Positions 1 to 7,627 of a stretch of 44,430 nucleotides of DNA are shown in pieces. The notes under the pieces were generated by a model. That model saw only the letters and a list, made by a program, of their open reading frames with translations. It searched no databases and was not told the DNA's origin. Each line of letters begins with the position of its first letter. The stretch's first letter is position 1. The stretch comes from Verrucomicrobiota bacterium. Lineage in GTDB: Bacteria; Verrucomicrobiota; Verrucomicrobiia; Limisphaerales; SXTU01. Made by a program: the position numbers and the translations under genes. Where the stretch lies: contig JACRKB010000290.1 in assembly GCA_016235545.1 (NCBI GenBank), forward strand, positions 1 through 44,430, written 5' to 3'.

Positions 1-905
1 ATCGCGAAGACGTGCATGGTGCCGGAGCGCATGAACGGCTCGGCGACCTCGTCCGTCAGCGCCGTTTTCCAGCCCAATGTCATGGCCCAGAGCAGGCGCA
101 GCTCTTCGTCCTCGACGGGCAGGCCGCGCGCGAGCGTGCGTTGCGCCCACGCGAGGAATCGATCCGCGACGGGTGGTTGTTCAGGCAAAAGAGCGCTGGC
201 CAGGAGTCGCCAGTCGTTGGTGTCTGCGCACTGGAGTTGGAAATAAATGCCCTGCCACGCGAGGTAGGCGCGGTAGTCGAACAGCCCTTCCGCGAGGGCA
301 GCGCGTGGTTCGCGGAGGATGCCGGTGAGTTCCACCACCCGGCCTGCAAAGAAGTTTGAGGTCAGCACACCCGGCGTCGTGACAGCCACGAGTCCGTGGG
401 CGGGCTGCCATTCACCGCGTCGGCCGAGGGCCTCGACTTCGACGACAGCGTGTGAGCGCCACGATTCTTTTTCGTCGCGCTCGAAGACGCGCAGCGTGGG
501 GGTTTCCGTCAGGCGAGCGCGGAGCGTGACGAGTTCCGGCACGCTCTTGGCGAGTGCGCGCAAATCCACGGGCGAGAGCGCAGTGGAGCGCAGGGTGATG
601 TTTGCCCAGCCGAGGCTCACCAGCAGCGGCCAGAGCAGCCAGCCGCGCCGGTCGGGCAAAACTGCGGCGGCCATCGAGAGAAGCCCGGCGGTGCCGAACA
701 GGACTGGCAATGACAGCGCGAACTTCCAGCCGCACAGGACACCGACGGCGTAGGCGAGGGCTGCGGGCACGAGCGGGTGCCGCCGCGCGAAGGAGACAAA
801 CGGACGGGCCAGAGCATCGCTTGCCGGCGGAGCGGGAGGCTGGTTTGCGTCGTCGTTCAAATCGTGGAGTGCGGGGCAGGATGAGAGCCCGGCGAACGGA
901 TGCAA
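1..905 (-). CDS. comEC: ComEC/Rec2-type DNA uptake channel, N-terminal part (cut by left edge)
   Basis: Inner-membrane channel that passes single-stranded DNA into the cytoplasm during natural transformation. About 301 codons are visible and the rest lies beyond the left edge. Seen: hydrophobic segments near residues 43-82 and 88-102, a soluble DUF4131-like OB-fold stretch (about 110-225) containing FDYRAYLAWQGI, and at the cut end LWAMTLGWKTALTDEVAEPF followed by RSGTMHVFA. That last part matches the start of the Competence domain, where the family has a GDR...L...GxxHxxAISG pattern. No ATG occurs in frame before residue 78. I chose the TTG at 905, which leaves a 40-residue leader ahead of the first helix; a later GTG is possible. 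It lies 64 bp after the TPR gene on the same strand, with a short hairpin between. Family confident, start uncertain. Confidence 0.85.
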   Translation of the reverse strand, partial: MHPFAGLSSCPALHDLNDDANQPPAPPASDALARPFVSFARRHPLVPAALAYAVGVLCGWKFALSLPVLFGTAGLLSMAAAVLPDRRGWLLWPLLVSLGWANITLRSTALSPVDLRALAKSVPELVTLRARLTETPTLRVFERDEKESWRSHAVVEVEALGRRGEWQPAHGLVAVTTPGVLTSNFFAGRVVELTGILREPRAALAEGLFDYRAYLAWQGIYFQLQCADTNDWRLLASALLPEQPPVADRFLAWAQRTLARGLPVEDEELRLLWAMTLGWKTALTDEVAEPFMRSGTMHVFA

Positions 906-922
906 TCGCGCGCTGCGGGGCG

Positions 923-937
923 CGGGCGTTTCGCCCG
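923..937. repeat. REP-like GC hairpin between TPR gene and comEC
   Basis: CGGGCG and CGCCCG are separated by TTT, a perfect 6-bp stem. It lies between two same-strand genes and has no U-tract on the minus strand. It may attenuate read-through from the TPR gene into comEC or simply be a REP-like repeat. Similar GC hairpins occur at 7552, 10488, 12293 and 27348. Confidence 0.4.
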
Positions 938-969
938 TGGCGGGCGTGCGATGACAATCGCGCGGGGCT

Positions 970-2367
970 TCAGCCTTCGCCCGCGTGGTAGTCGTCCACG
1001 CGCTTGCCCACGTCGCGGAACTTCATGTCCACCTCGTAAATCTGCTCGAACTGGGCCATGGCCTCGGCCTTCTTGCCGGACTTCTCCAGCACGCAGCCGA
1101 GGGTGTAGAGCAGTTCCTTGCGCTCGTCATCGAAGGCGATCTTTTCCTTGAGCGCGGTCTGGAGCTTGCGGGCTGCCATGTCGTTCATGTTGCGGGCTGC
1201 CAGGCAGCGCGCGCTGTAGTGCATCGCCTGGAGCCGTTTGTGGGCGTTGTTCTCCGCCTGCTGGAACTCGGGCAGCGCCTCGGGGAGACGGCCCAGGTTG
1301 AAGTAAATCATGCCCAGCTCGAAGCGAATCGCCTTGTCGGTCGGATACCGTTCCACGCGGGCGAGGCAGTCACTGAGCACGAAGTCGTCGCGTTGGGCGG
1401 TGAGGTCGGCCTTCTGCTGTTCGTGGTCTTCCAGCGCCGGGTCGAGCTGCTCGATGACCTGGTTGAAGCGCTTGACGATGACCTCGTTGCGCGCCTGTTC
1501 GAGCGCCGCATCCATCGCTCCGGGGGTTTGCTCGATCAGGTTGTAGTAGTGGATGGCGTTGTAAAAATCCTTCTGCTGCGCGTAGAGCTCCGCGATGTTT
1601 TTCAGGAGTTTGAGATTTTCCGGCTCGGTGGCGAGGCGTGCCAAGTATTGTTCGATGAGGCTCTCGGCCTGGGCGGCGTCCTTGGTGATGCGGGACTCCT
1701 GCTCCAGCCGGGTGGCCTCGTCCTTGTTCTTGAGCGCCTGGCGGAAGCTGCCGGTGCCGTCGGCGAGGTTCTGATAGCCCCCTTCGTTTAATGTTCGGCT
1801 GGCGGAAATATTTTTCGCCATCTCGTTCAGATGTGGATCGTGCGGGTGGTGCTTCATCAACGCGGCGAAGACGCTCTCAGCCTTGTCGTTTTCGCCGATG
1901 GCGGTGTAGGCCTCGGACAGGCGGATGGAGACATCCTTGTCGGCAGGATTCTCCTGCCGCATGGCTTCCAGGGAGAGCAACGCGCTGCGCGGCAGGCCGG
2001 CCACCACGGCTGCCTTGGCGAAGATGTCGTGGGCGAGGCTGCTCTTGGGATCGTTGGAGATGACCTGCTCGGCAACGAACATGGCCTCCAGAGGCTGGCT
2101 GTCCGTGATGAGCCGGGCCTTCGCCAGCGCCGGGCTGCTGCTGGCGCTGTTGACGAACTTCATGAACCGTCCTCCGCCCAGTCCGGCCTTTTTCTGGCCA
2201 GCTTTGCGCAACGCGTCACGTCCTGCGAGGAAGGCCGGCTCGGCCTTCAGCACCCCGAGCAGCAGTTCTATGGCGTAGTCCAGATTGCTCCGCTCCAAGG
2301 CCAGCAAGCCCTTCTCGTATTGATCCCTCACCCCGCGCGGAATCTCATTCGCACTCTTCTCTGCCAT
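970..2367 (-). CDS. Cytoplasmic TPR-repeat protein
   Basis: A 465-residue protein without signal peptide or membrane segment. It begins MAEKSANEIPRGVRDQYEKG and is built of helical repeats with TPR spacing: around residues 14-47 (YEKGLLALERSNLDYAIELL), 115-185 (SALLSLEAMRQ..., AYTAIGENDKAESVFAALMK), 240-300 (LLKNIAELYAQQKDFYNAIH) and 345-450 (LGMIYFNLGRLPEALPEFQQ, LLYTLGCVLEKSGKKAEAMA). TPR arrays mount protein-protein contacts, and no catalytic domain is visible, so the partner cannot be named. It runs in the same direction as comEC downstream, but nothing shows a functional link. ATG at 2367 is the natural start because the repeats begin straight after it. Confidence 0.85.
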   Translation of the reverse strand: MAEKSANEIPRGVRDQYEKGLLALERSNLDYAIELLLGVLKAEPAFLAGRDALRKAGQKKAGLGGGRFMKFVNSASSSPALAKARLITDSQPLEAMFVAEQVISNDPKSSLAHDIFAKAAVVAGLPRSALLSLEAMRQENPADKDVSIRLSEAYTAIGENDKAESVFAALMKHHPHDPHLNEMAKNISASRTLNEGGYQNLADGTGSFRQALKNKDEATRLEQESRITKDAAQAESLIEQYLARLATEPENLKLLKNIAELYAQQKDFYNAIHYYNLIEQTPGAMDAALEQARNEVIVKRFNQVIEQLDPALEDHEQQKADLTAQRDDFVLSDCLARVERYPTDKAIRFELGMIYFNLGRLPEALPEFQQAENNAHKRLQAMHYSARCLAARNMNDMAARKLQTALKEKIAFDDERKELLYTLGCVLEKSGKKAEAMAQFEQIYEVDMKFRDVGKRVDDYHAGEG

Positions 2368-2541
2368 GGCGGAAAGCTAGTAACCGTCTCCTGAAAAATC
2401 CATTTCAATTCTCAAAACACGGCGCCTCGCTGCCGCCTCAGCCACCGCAGGGCGGCTAAATTACCGTTTGCTTCATGGCGATGGTGTGCTAGAAACCGCG
2501 CTCCGTTCGGGCGGTCCGGGCGGATAACTCTTTCAACAGAT

Positions 2542-2697
2542 ATGTCACAACACAACAGCCTCCGCGCCACCAGCAGCCTCGGAGCCAAGCGCAATGTCTT
2601 GAAGCGCTACGAGCGCGTCGAAATCCTCAAGAAGGCCGGCAGTTGGAAATCCGGCGACCGCGTCACCGGCCTGCGCAAGACCAAGCCCCCGGTCTAA
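2542..2697 (+). CDS. PVC-superphylum signature small basic protein
   Basis: A 51-residue, strongly basic protein (13 Lys/Arg) that starts MSQHNSLRATSSLGAKRNVL and continues with RYERVEILKKAGSWKSGDRV and a GLRK-containing tail. The frame (starting SLHSSL/SQHNSL, then RNVLxRxERxxxLxxxGxWxxGDxVxGLxK) is what I remember of the small protein found across Planctomycetes, Verrucomicrobia and Chlamydiae and reported as a signature protein of that superphylum with nucleic-acid-binding properties. This is recall, not a search. A hairpin with a pyrimidine run follows 46 bp after the stop (2743-2776), so it looks like a free-standing, separately terminated gene. It is too short for most gene finders. Confidence 0.85.
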   Translation: MSQHNSLRATSSLGAKRNVLKRYERVEILKKAGSWKSGDRVTGLRKTKPPV

Positions 2698-2742
2698 TCC
2701 GCCGGCCCACGCGCCGCGCCACCTGCTGAACCCGTTTTCGGG

Positions 2743-2776
2743 AAGCCGTCCGCCGCGAGGTGCGACGGCTTTCTTC
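2743..2776 (+). terminator. Intrinsic terminator of the PVC signature gene
   Basis: AAGCCGTC (2743-2750) pairs perfectly with GACGGCTT (2764-2771) across a 13-nt loop, and TTCTTC follows. It lies between the signature-protein stop (2697) and the next gene. For that reason I start the pseudouridine synthase at GTG 2781, not at the upstream in-frame GTG 2760 inside this hairpin. Confidence 0.7.
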
Positions 2777-2780
2777 ACTT

Positions 2781-3533
2781 GTGAAAGTCCGACTCCAAAA
2801 ATTTCTCGCCGAGGCCAGCGTGGCCTCCCGTCGCGCCAGCGAACGACTCATCGTCAACGGCCTGGTCGAGGTCAATGGCAAGATCGTCAAAGAGCTTGGC
2901 ACGAAGGTGGACCCGGACCATGACGCGGTGCAGGTCGAGGGGCGGCTCGTCAAATCCCGCCGCAAGATCTACGTGGCCCTCAACAAGCCGCGCGGCTACC
3001 TCTCCACACGCAGCGATGAGCTGGGCCGCCGCATCTTGACGGACCTCCTGCCGGTGGAATGGGCGCACCTGCATCCCGTTGGCCGGCTCGACAAAGACAG
3101 CGAGGGGCTGATCTTCCTGACCAACGACGGAGAGTTCACGCTCCGCCTCACCCATCCGCGCTACGGCGTGCGCAAGAAATACCGCGCCATAGTCGAGGGG
3201 TTGGTGGACCAGGGGATGCTGAAGCTCTTCATGACTGGCGTTGAGCACGATGGCGAGACTCTCCGCGCTGAGCACGCGAGGCTGGTGGACGCCAACAATT
3301 CCCACAGCATCGTGGAACTCGAGCTTGCCGAGGGCAAGAACCGCGAGGTGCGCCGGCTCTTCGAATCACAAGAGCTCGTCGTCGCCAGGTTGCAGCGCAC
3401 TCAAATCGGTCCCATCAAGCTGAGTGAGCTTCCCGACGGCCGCTGGCGCGCGTTGACCGACACGGAGGTGAAGGCACTCCTGTCTTGCGCTCCCATCCAG
3501 CGGGCTGACGCGCCCAAGCCGCCAGCCCGGTAG
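2781..3533 (+). CDS. rluB: 23S rRNA pseudouridine synthase, RsuA/RluB family
   Basis: Converts a uridine of 23S rRNA to pseudouridine (RluB acts on U2605 in E. coli). 250 residues. An N-terminal S4 RNA-binding domain is seen at residues 1-55 (VRLQKFLAEASVASRRASER...LIVNGLVEVNG). The catalytic domain holds KPRGYLST at 69-76 and HPVGRLDKDSEGL with the catalytic Asp at about 104. KNREVRRLFE sits near the C-terminus. Length and S4 domain favour RluB/RsuA over RluE, and a second S4-less family member (RluE type) lies at 9883. The GTG start at 2781 places the S4 domain at the very N-terminus and avoids the terminator stem upstream. The exact target uridine is inferred from family only. Confidence 0.9.
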   Translation: MKVRLQKFLAEASVASRRASERLIVNGLVEVNGKIVKELGTKVDPDHDAVQVEGRLVKSRRKIYVALNKPRGYLSTRSDELGRRILTDLLPVEWAHLHPVGRLDKDSEGLIFLTNDGEFTLRLTHPRYGVRKKYRAIVEGLVDQGMLKLFMTGVEHDGETLRAEHARLVDANNSHSIVELELAEGKNREVRRLFESQELVVARLQRTQIGPIKLSELPDGRWRALTDTEVKALLSCAPIQRADAPKPPAR

Positions 3534-3562
3534 GGGCCATCAGCGGTCGGCCTCGTCCTTCG

Positions 3563-3755
3563 TTCAGCCGGAACCATGCAGTTGAAAAGGAACGCCTCAT
3601 TTCAACGCAGAGACGCAGAGGACGCAAAGAAGCGCAGAGAAGAGACCGACAGTGGACACCAAAAAGTGAACGCAGTTGGAGCCGCCCAATTCTGCGTTCC
3701 TCCGCGTCCTCTGCGGTAAAGGGAGCGCATCTTCAACTAAATGGAGTCGGTTCAG
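3563..3755. repeat. Long imperfect palindrome, CCGGAACCATGCAGTTGAA family, copy 1
   Basis: A left end TTCAGCCGGAACCATGCAGT leads into an arm with CGCAGAGACGCAGAGGACGC. The right arm, read on the other strand, has ACCGACTCCATTTAGTTGAA, then ACCGCAGAGGACGCGGAGGA. The arms are similar but not identical and are separated by about 40 bp. It fills the gap between two convergent genes (stops at 3533 and 3783), where it could act as a two-way terminator. The same end is found at 5353, 15130 and 41308, and the copy at 41308 has almost the same stem. Confidence 0.75.
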
Positions 3756-3782
3756 TTCTTCAAGGCCGCGCACACCGCAACC

Positions 3783-5294
3783 CTACCGCAGGTCGAAGCA
3801 CGCCATCTCAATGGCATTCCGCACGAGCAGCTTTCCGCCCGCGAGCGCCGGGTGATTCCACGTCTTGCCCTTGATGGCGGGGATGCGCGCGATTTCCTCA
3901 TGGCGGTCCGGCAATGCTTGCACGAGCGCGAGGTCGCCGTTGCCGCAGAGGATGACAAGGTGGCCGCTGGCGAGCAGGACCTGGCCGTAGCCGTAGCGTC
4001 CGTCCTTCCAGCGCCGCTCGCCCGTCGCCGCGTCGAGACAGACGAGGATGTCCTCATCGAGGCCGTAAATATGGCCGTTGTGCAGCACGGAGCTGGTGAA
4101 CTTGTTCTTCAGAAATTTGTTCCGCCACACCTCCCTCACCGCGAAGCCGCTCCCGCTCCGGCTCAACTCCAGCCCCACCGCGCCCGTGCCGTAGCCCGCG
4201 CTGATGCCCACGCGGTTCGTGCCCGTCACGACGGGCTGCGCGATGGCGTTGTCGAACTCCACGCGCCATGGGAAGCGCCACAAAGCCCGTCCATCCACCG
4301 GTGATACCCCGAGCAAATGGCCCGCACTGTGCAGGAGCAGTTGCCGCTCGCCCGCGAGCGACACGAGCATCGGCGAGGCGTAACCCGCCTTGTCCTCCAG
4401 CGCCTTCCACGCGGGCGCGCCGGTGACTTTGTCGTAGGCAATCAGCATCCGCGCGTCCCGGCCCTGCGGTTCGCCCGCCAGCACGAGCACCTTGTCATCC
4501 ACGATGAGCGGCGCTGCGCTGAGTGCGAAGAAAAGATTCGAGCAACCATTCTCAAAGAGCAGGTCGTGCTGCCAAAGGAGCTTGCCGCTCACGGCTTCAA
4601 GGCAACGAAATTGCCCCGTGCCGCCGAGCGAATACAGCCGCCCTTCGTGCCAGGTCGGCGTCGCACGCGGGCCTTCGCCGCCCATCCACTCCTCGAAGCG
4701 CGCCGCGTAACTGTGCGCCCACACCTCGCGCCCTGTCCCGACTTCGTAGGCCGTCACCGCCTCCTGCGCGCGCCGCTGCTCGATGGTGAACGCCAGCCCC
4801 TCCGCCACCACGAACGATGCGTAGCCAGCGCCGACGGGCTGCTTCCACAGCAGCTTCGGCGGCGACTTCGCCCAAGCCACGTTGATCGGTTGCTCCGTGT
4901 AGTGGCCGTCACGCAGCGGCCCTCGGAAGTCGGTCCAGTAAGCCGGGGCAACTCGCTTCGATGAGTCCGGCGCGGGCGTGGCAGCAGGGGAAGCGCCGGT
5001 GGCCGCGCGCGCCTCCTCCAGCCTCGCGTAGTCGGTCACCTGCCACGTCGGGATGGGAATGGGCCGGCCCTGCATCTCGAAGCGCAGACCGGCGAACTTG
5101 TGGAGCAGGAACAAAATCGCCGCGACATAGACCAGCGAGAAGAGCGCGATGCCCAGAGTGCCGAGCAGCTTGCGCCCAGGTGTGGCCGCCCCGCGCCACA
5201 ACAGCCACAACCCCGCCAACGGGAAGGCCAGCGTGATGAGCCGCAGTCGGCGTTCGGCGGCGGGGCGTTCGGCGGCGGAAGGTTCTGAATTCAT
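3783..5294 (-). CDS. Membrane-anchored PQQ-type beta-propeller protein
   Basis: 503 residues. Two hydrophobic segments near the N-terminus (about 17-34 and 43-64) are followed by a periplasmic domain of repeated WD-like blades: YWTDFRGPLRDGHYTEQPIN, LLWKQPVG, GREVWAHSYA, GKLLWQHDLL, GAPAWKALEDK, GRALWRFPWR, GERRWKDGRY. This is the PQQ-like repeat propeller also seen in BamB and quinoprotein dehydrogenases. I see no dehydrogenase catalytic set, so a structural or scaffolding role is more likely than an enzyme. ATG at 5294 directly precedes the hydrophobic segments; the frame stays open for over 1 kb upstream, but that stretch runs antisense through guaD and repeats. It converges on the rluB-type gene and diverges from guaD. 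Confidence 0.8.
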   Translation of the reverse strand: MNSEPSAAERPAAERRLRLITLAFPLAGLWLLWRGAATPGRKLLGTLGIALFSLVYVAAILFLLHKFAGLRFEMQGRPIPIPTWQVTDYARLEEARAATGASPAATPAPDSSKRVAPAYWTDFRGPLRDGHYTEQPINVAWAKSPPKLLWKQPVGAGYASFVVAEGLAFTIEQRRAQEAVTAYEVGTGREVWAHSYAARFEEWMGGEGPRATPTWHEGRLYSLGGTGQFRCLEAVSGKLLWQHDLLFENGCSNLFFALSAAPLIVDDKVLVLAGEPQGRDARMLIAYDKVTGAPAWKALEDKAGYASPMLVSLAGERQLLLHSAGHLLGVSPVDGRALWRFPWRVEFDNAIAQPVVTGTNRVGISAGYGTGAVGLELSRSGSGFAVREVWRNKFLKNKFTSSVLHNGHIYGLDEDILVCLDAATGERRWKDGRYGYGQVLLASGHLVILCGNGDLALVQALPDRHEEIARIPAIKGKTWNHPALAGGKLLVRNAIEMACFDLR

Positions 5295-5352
5295 GGCGGC
5301 GCGCCCGCAAGATAGCGGGCCAGCCCGGCGCGTCCACGCAGAAGGCGCACTT

Positions 5353-5538
5353 CTGAACCGGAACGATGCAGTTGAGCCACAGATGGAACACGGATGAAAC
5401 ACGGAACAGCAGGCGGCTGTCTTGACGATGTCTGCCGTGTTTGCCACCACCGTTCGGTGTGCGCGTTCAGCTCTTTGGGACGATGCGTTTTCCTCATCCG
5501 TGTTCCATCCGTGGCTCAAATGAATGGTTCCGGCTGAG
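5353..5538. repeat. Long palindrome, CCGGAACCATGCAGTTGAA family, copy 2
   Basis: The left end CTGAACCGGAACGATGCAGT runs into GAGCCACAGATGGAACACGG. The right end on the other strand reads CTCAGCCGGAACCATTCATT, then GAGCCACGGATGGAACACGG. The ends match copy 1, but the stem content (ATGGAACACGGATGA) differs. It takes most of the 312-bp gap between the divergent propeller gene and guaD, so any promoters for those two genes must lie in or beside it. Confidence 0.75.
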
Positions 5539-5606
5539 TGCGCCTCCTCACGTCGCCTTCTGCCACAGAGGCTTGAATCGCCCTTGCCCGTCGCTACGTT
5601 CCTCCG

Positions 5607-6080
5607 ATGCAAAGCCTCCCTGCGGAATTCCTCGCGGAAGCCCTGCGCCTCGCGCGCGAGCACGCCCGCAGCGGCGGCGGTCCCTTCGGGGCCGTCATTA
5701 CGAATGGCAGCGAAATCATCAGCAGCGGCGGCAACCAAGTCACGCGCGCGAACGACCCGACTGCGCACGCCGAGATCGTCGCCATCCGCGCAGCCTGCCA
5801 GCGCCTCGGCACGTTCCGCCTCGACGGCTGCGTGCTCTACGCGAGTTGCGAGCCGTGCCCGATGTGCCTCGCGGCGATTTACTGGGCGCGCATTCCCCGC
5901 GTCATCTTTGCCGCGACCCGCGCAGACGCCGCGCAGGCGGGCTTCGACGACGCGGCGATTTACGCGGAGCTGGCCAGGCCGCTCGCGGAACGGACGGTCC
6001 GCATGGAGCACGCATCCGTGGCGGACTCCGCCGGGCCGTTTCAAATCTGGAAGGCCAACGCGCGTCGCGTGGACTACTGA
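5607..6080 (+). CDS. guaD: Guanine deaminase (cytidine-deaminase fold)
   Basis: Deaminates guanine to xanthine for purine salvage or catabolism, in the cytosol. 157 residues, the length of the Bacillus GuaD type. Zinc site seen: His54 and the proton-shuttle Glu56 in DPTAHAEIVAIR, with Cys84 and Cys87 in CEPCPMCLAAIYWA. The stretch GFDDAAIYAELARPLAERTV and the end SAGPFQIWKANARRVDY follow the GuaD pattern, in which the C-terminal tail is swapped between subunits and closes the partner's active site. This separates it from tRNA adenosine deaminase TadA. A MITE begins two bases after the stop codon. No other purine gene is near; pyrF lies 760 bp downstream with one gene between. Confidence 0.9.
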   Translation: MQSLPAEFLAEALRLAREHARSGGGPFGAVITNGSEIISSGGNQVTRANDPTAHAEIVAIRAACQRLGTFRLDGCVLYASCEPCPMCLAAIYWARIPRVIFAATRADAAQAGFDDAAIYAELARPLAERTVRMEHASVADSAGPFQIWKANARRVDY

Positions 6081-6082
6081 CA

Positions 6083-6283
6083 CCAATTCCCAATGCCAGT
6101 CGGTGAAATGCATGCAGGACGTCACGACGCACGCCTTCTCCTTTCCTCGGAGGAGGGGTGGGGCGTCCCATGCCTGCCCACGCAACCCCTCACCCCCGCC
6201 CTCTCCCCACCTCCGAGGAAGGGAGAGGGAGCCAGCGAGCGTCGCGGTTCCTCGCCATCCCACCGAATCTTCTTCCGAAATGG
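6083..6283. mobile_element. MITE, 201 bp, copy A
   Basis: Non-coding element with imperfect terminal inverted repeats. The left end is CCAATTCCCAATGCCAGTCG, and the right end on the other strand is CCATTTCGGAAGAAGATTCG, each followed by GTG(A/G)(A/G)ATG. Internal arms are C/T- and G/A-rich (CTTTCCTCGGAGGAGGGGTG and its near complement). It is flanked by CA on both sides (6081-6082 and 6284-6285), a possible two-base target duplication. It starts right after the guaD stop. Copy B lies at 13591 in opposite orientation. There is no transposase, so movement would need one in trans. Confidence 0.75.
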
Positions 6284-6351
6284 CATGGCAACGCGCGGGC
6301 CACGACGGAAAACGCCGTTGTCTTCGCGGGGTGGGCCGGTATCCTCCGGCC

Positions 6352-6804
6352 ATGCGTAGCGCGTCTGGACTGGTAGCCGTTCTCCTTTTCCTCAGCGCCG
6401 CCCTTGCCCACGCGGGCGGCGGCAAGGTGCTCAAGGTGCTGCCCCATTTTCTCGACCGCGAGGGCCGGCACGCCCTCTCGCCCAGCCTCTTCGAGCGCGA
6501 TGCTTATCAGGCGCACCTGCGCAAGACGCCGTCGGAAATCAGCGCGCTGCGGTTCGACGTGAACTGGTCTGCGGCTGGCAAACCGGCAAATCTCCGCCTC
6601 CGCATCGAGGCCCGCGGCGGCAAGGCGGCGGCGCAACCGAAGGTGCTCGAAGCGGCAGTGAAACCTGGCTGGACCGGCAGCGCGTGGTCTGCGGTGACAT
6701 TGGACAAGGAATCGTATCAGCAGCTCGGCGGCGTGACCGCGTGGCGCGTGACGCTTTGGGACGGAGAGCAGATGCTGGCGGAGCAGAAGTCATTTCTCTG
6801 GTAG
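6352..6804 (+). CDS. Exported protein of unknown function
   Basis: 150 residues. A clear signal peptide (MRSASGLVAVLLFLSAALAHA, cleavage after about residue 21) is followed by GGGKVLKVLPHFLDREGRHA and a short beta-rich domain ending in TAWRVTLWDGEQMLAEQKSF. I recognise no named family. The order of a LPHFLD...LSPSLFERDAYQ block followed by an Ig-like strand pattern suggests a small beta-sandwich in the periplasm. ATG at 6352 is fixed by the signal peptide. It lies 68 bp after the MITE and 36 bp ahead of pyrF on the same strand, so pyrF may be read from the same transcript. Confidence 0.75.
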   Translation: MRSASGLVAVLLFLSAALAHAGGGKVLKVLPHFLDREGRHALSPSLFERDAYQAHLRKTPSEISALRFDVNWSAAGKPANLRLRIEARGGKAAAQPKVLEAAVKPGWTGSAWSAVTLDKESYQQLGGVTAWRVTLWDGEQMLAEQKSFLW

Positions 6805-6840
6805 CAGGGCAGGGGAGATTCATCCTTTTCTTTCTGGAGC

Positions 6841-7551
6841 ATGAGCCAGCCGCGCAATCCCATCATCGTCGCGCTCGACGTGCCGCATCTGGAGTCGGCG
6901 CTCGCCCTTGTGCAGCAGCTCGCGCCGGTGGCCGGCGCTTTCAAGGTCGGCAAGGAACTCTTCGTCGCCACCGGGCCGGACATCGTGCGGCGCATCCGTG
7001 ACACCGGAGCCTCCGTCTTTCTTGACCTCAAGTTTCACGACATTCCCAACACCGTCGCCAAGGCGGTCGAGGCTGCGGTGCGGCTGGATGTGCAGATGCT
7101 GACCGTCCACACCAGCGGCGGGCTGGCGATGATGCAGGCGGCGCAAAGGTCGGCGGAGGAAACTTCGCTCCGCACCGGCAAGACGCAGCCGCTCGTGCTC
7201 GGTGTCACGGTGCTGACAAGCTTCAACACGAACGACCTTGCCGAGGTCGGCGTGCCGCACGATGTGGGCAATCAAGTCGAGCGGCTCGCGAGCCTCGCGG
7301 CCAAGGCCGGACTGGGCGGGCTGGTGTGCTCGCCGCTGGAGATTGCGCGCCTGCGGCAATTCCTTCCGCAGCACGTCCAGCTCGTGACTCCCGGCATCCG
7401 GCCTGCCGACAGCAGGGCGGACGACCAGAAGCGCACGCTCACGCCCCGGGAGGCGATGGCCGCAGGGGCGAGCTGGCTGGTGATTGGCCGCCCCATCTGC
7501 GCCGCGCCGGACCCGCGCGCGGCTGCGGAGGCGATCCTGGCCACGCTTTGA
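6841..7551 (+). CDS. pyrF: Orotidine 5'-phosphate decarboxylase
   Basis: Last step of de novo UMP synthesis, OMP to UMP plus CO2. 236 residues, the usual bacterial group I length. Seen: IIVALDVP at 8-15, the substrate Lys38 (FKVGKELF), the catalytic DLKFHDIPNTV at 62-72 with Asp62/Lys64/Asp67, a TVHTSGG strand, and the phosphate-binding end LVTPGIRPADSRADDQKR followed by GASWLVIGRPI. All expected residues are present. It follows the small exported-protein gene by 36 bp. No other pyr gene is in the window. Confidence 0.95.
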   Translation: MSQPRNPIIVALDVPHLESALALVQQLAPVAGAFKVGKELFVATGPDIVRRIRDTGASVFLDLKFHDIPNTVAKAVEAAVRLDVQMLTVHTSGGLAMMQAAQRSAEETSLRTGKTQPLVLGVTVLTSFNTNDLAEVGVPHDVGNQVERLASLAAKAGLGGLVCSPLEIARLRQFLPQHVQLVTPGIRPADSRADDQKRTLTPREAMAAGASWLVIGRPICAAPDPRAAAEAILATL

Positions 7552-7627
7552 CGCACTCGGAGTGCGGCGGCAGGTTGAGCGGATTTCTTCTTCCCGCAAA
7601 AATGGACGCGGCGCACACTCTCGCCTT

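Noticed and set aside
5295..6434. Upstream extension of the propeller gene to 883 codons
   Set aside because: The extension runs antisense through guaD, a MITE and a palindrome; the signal-anchor start at 5294 is the natural one.
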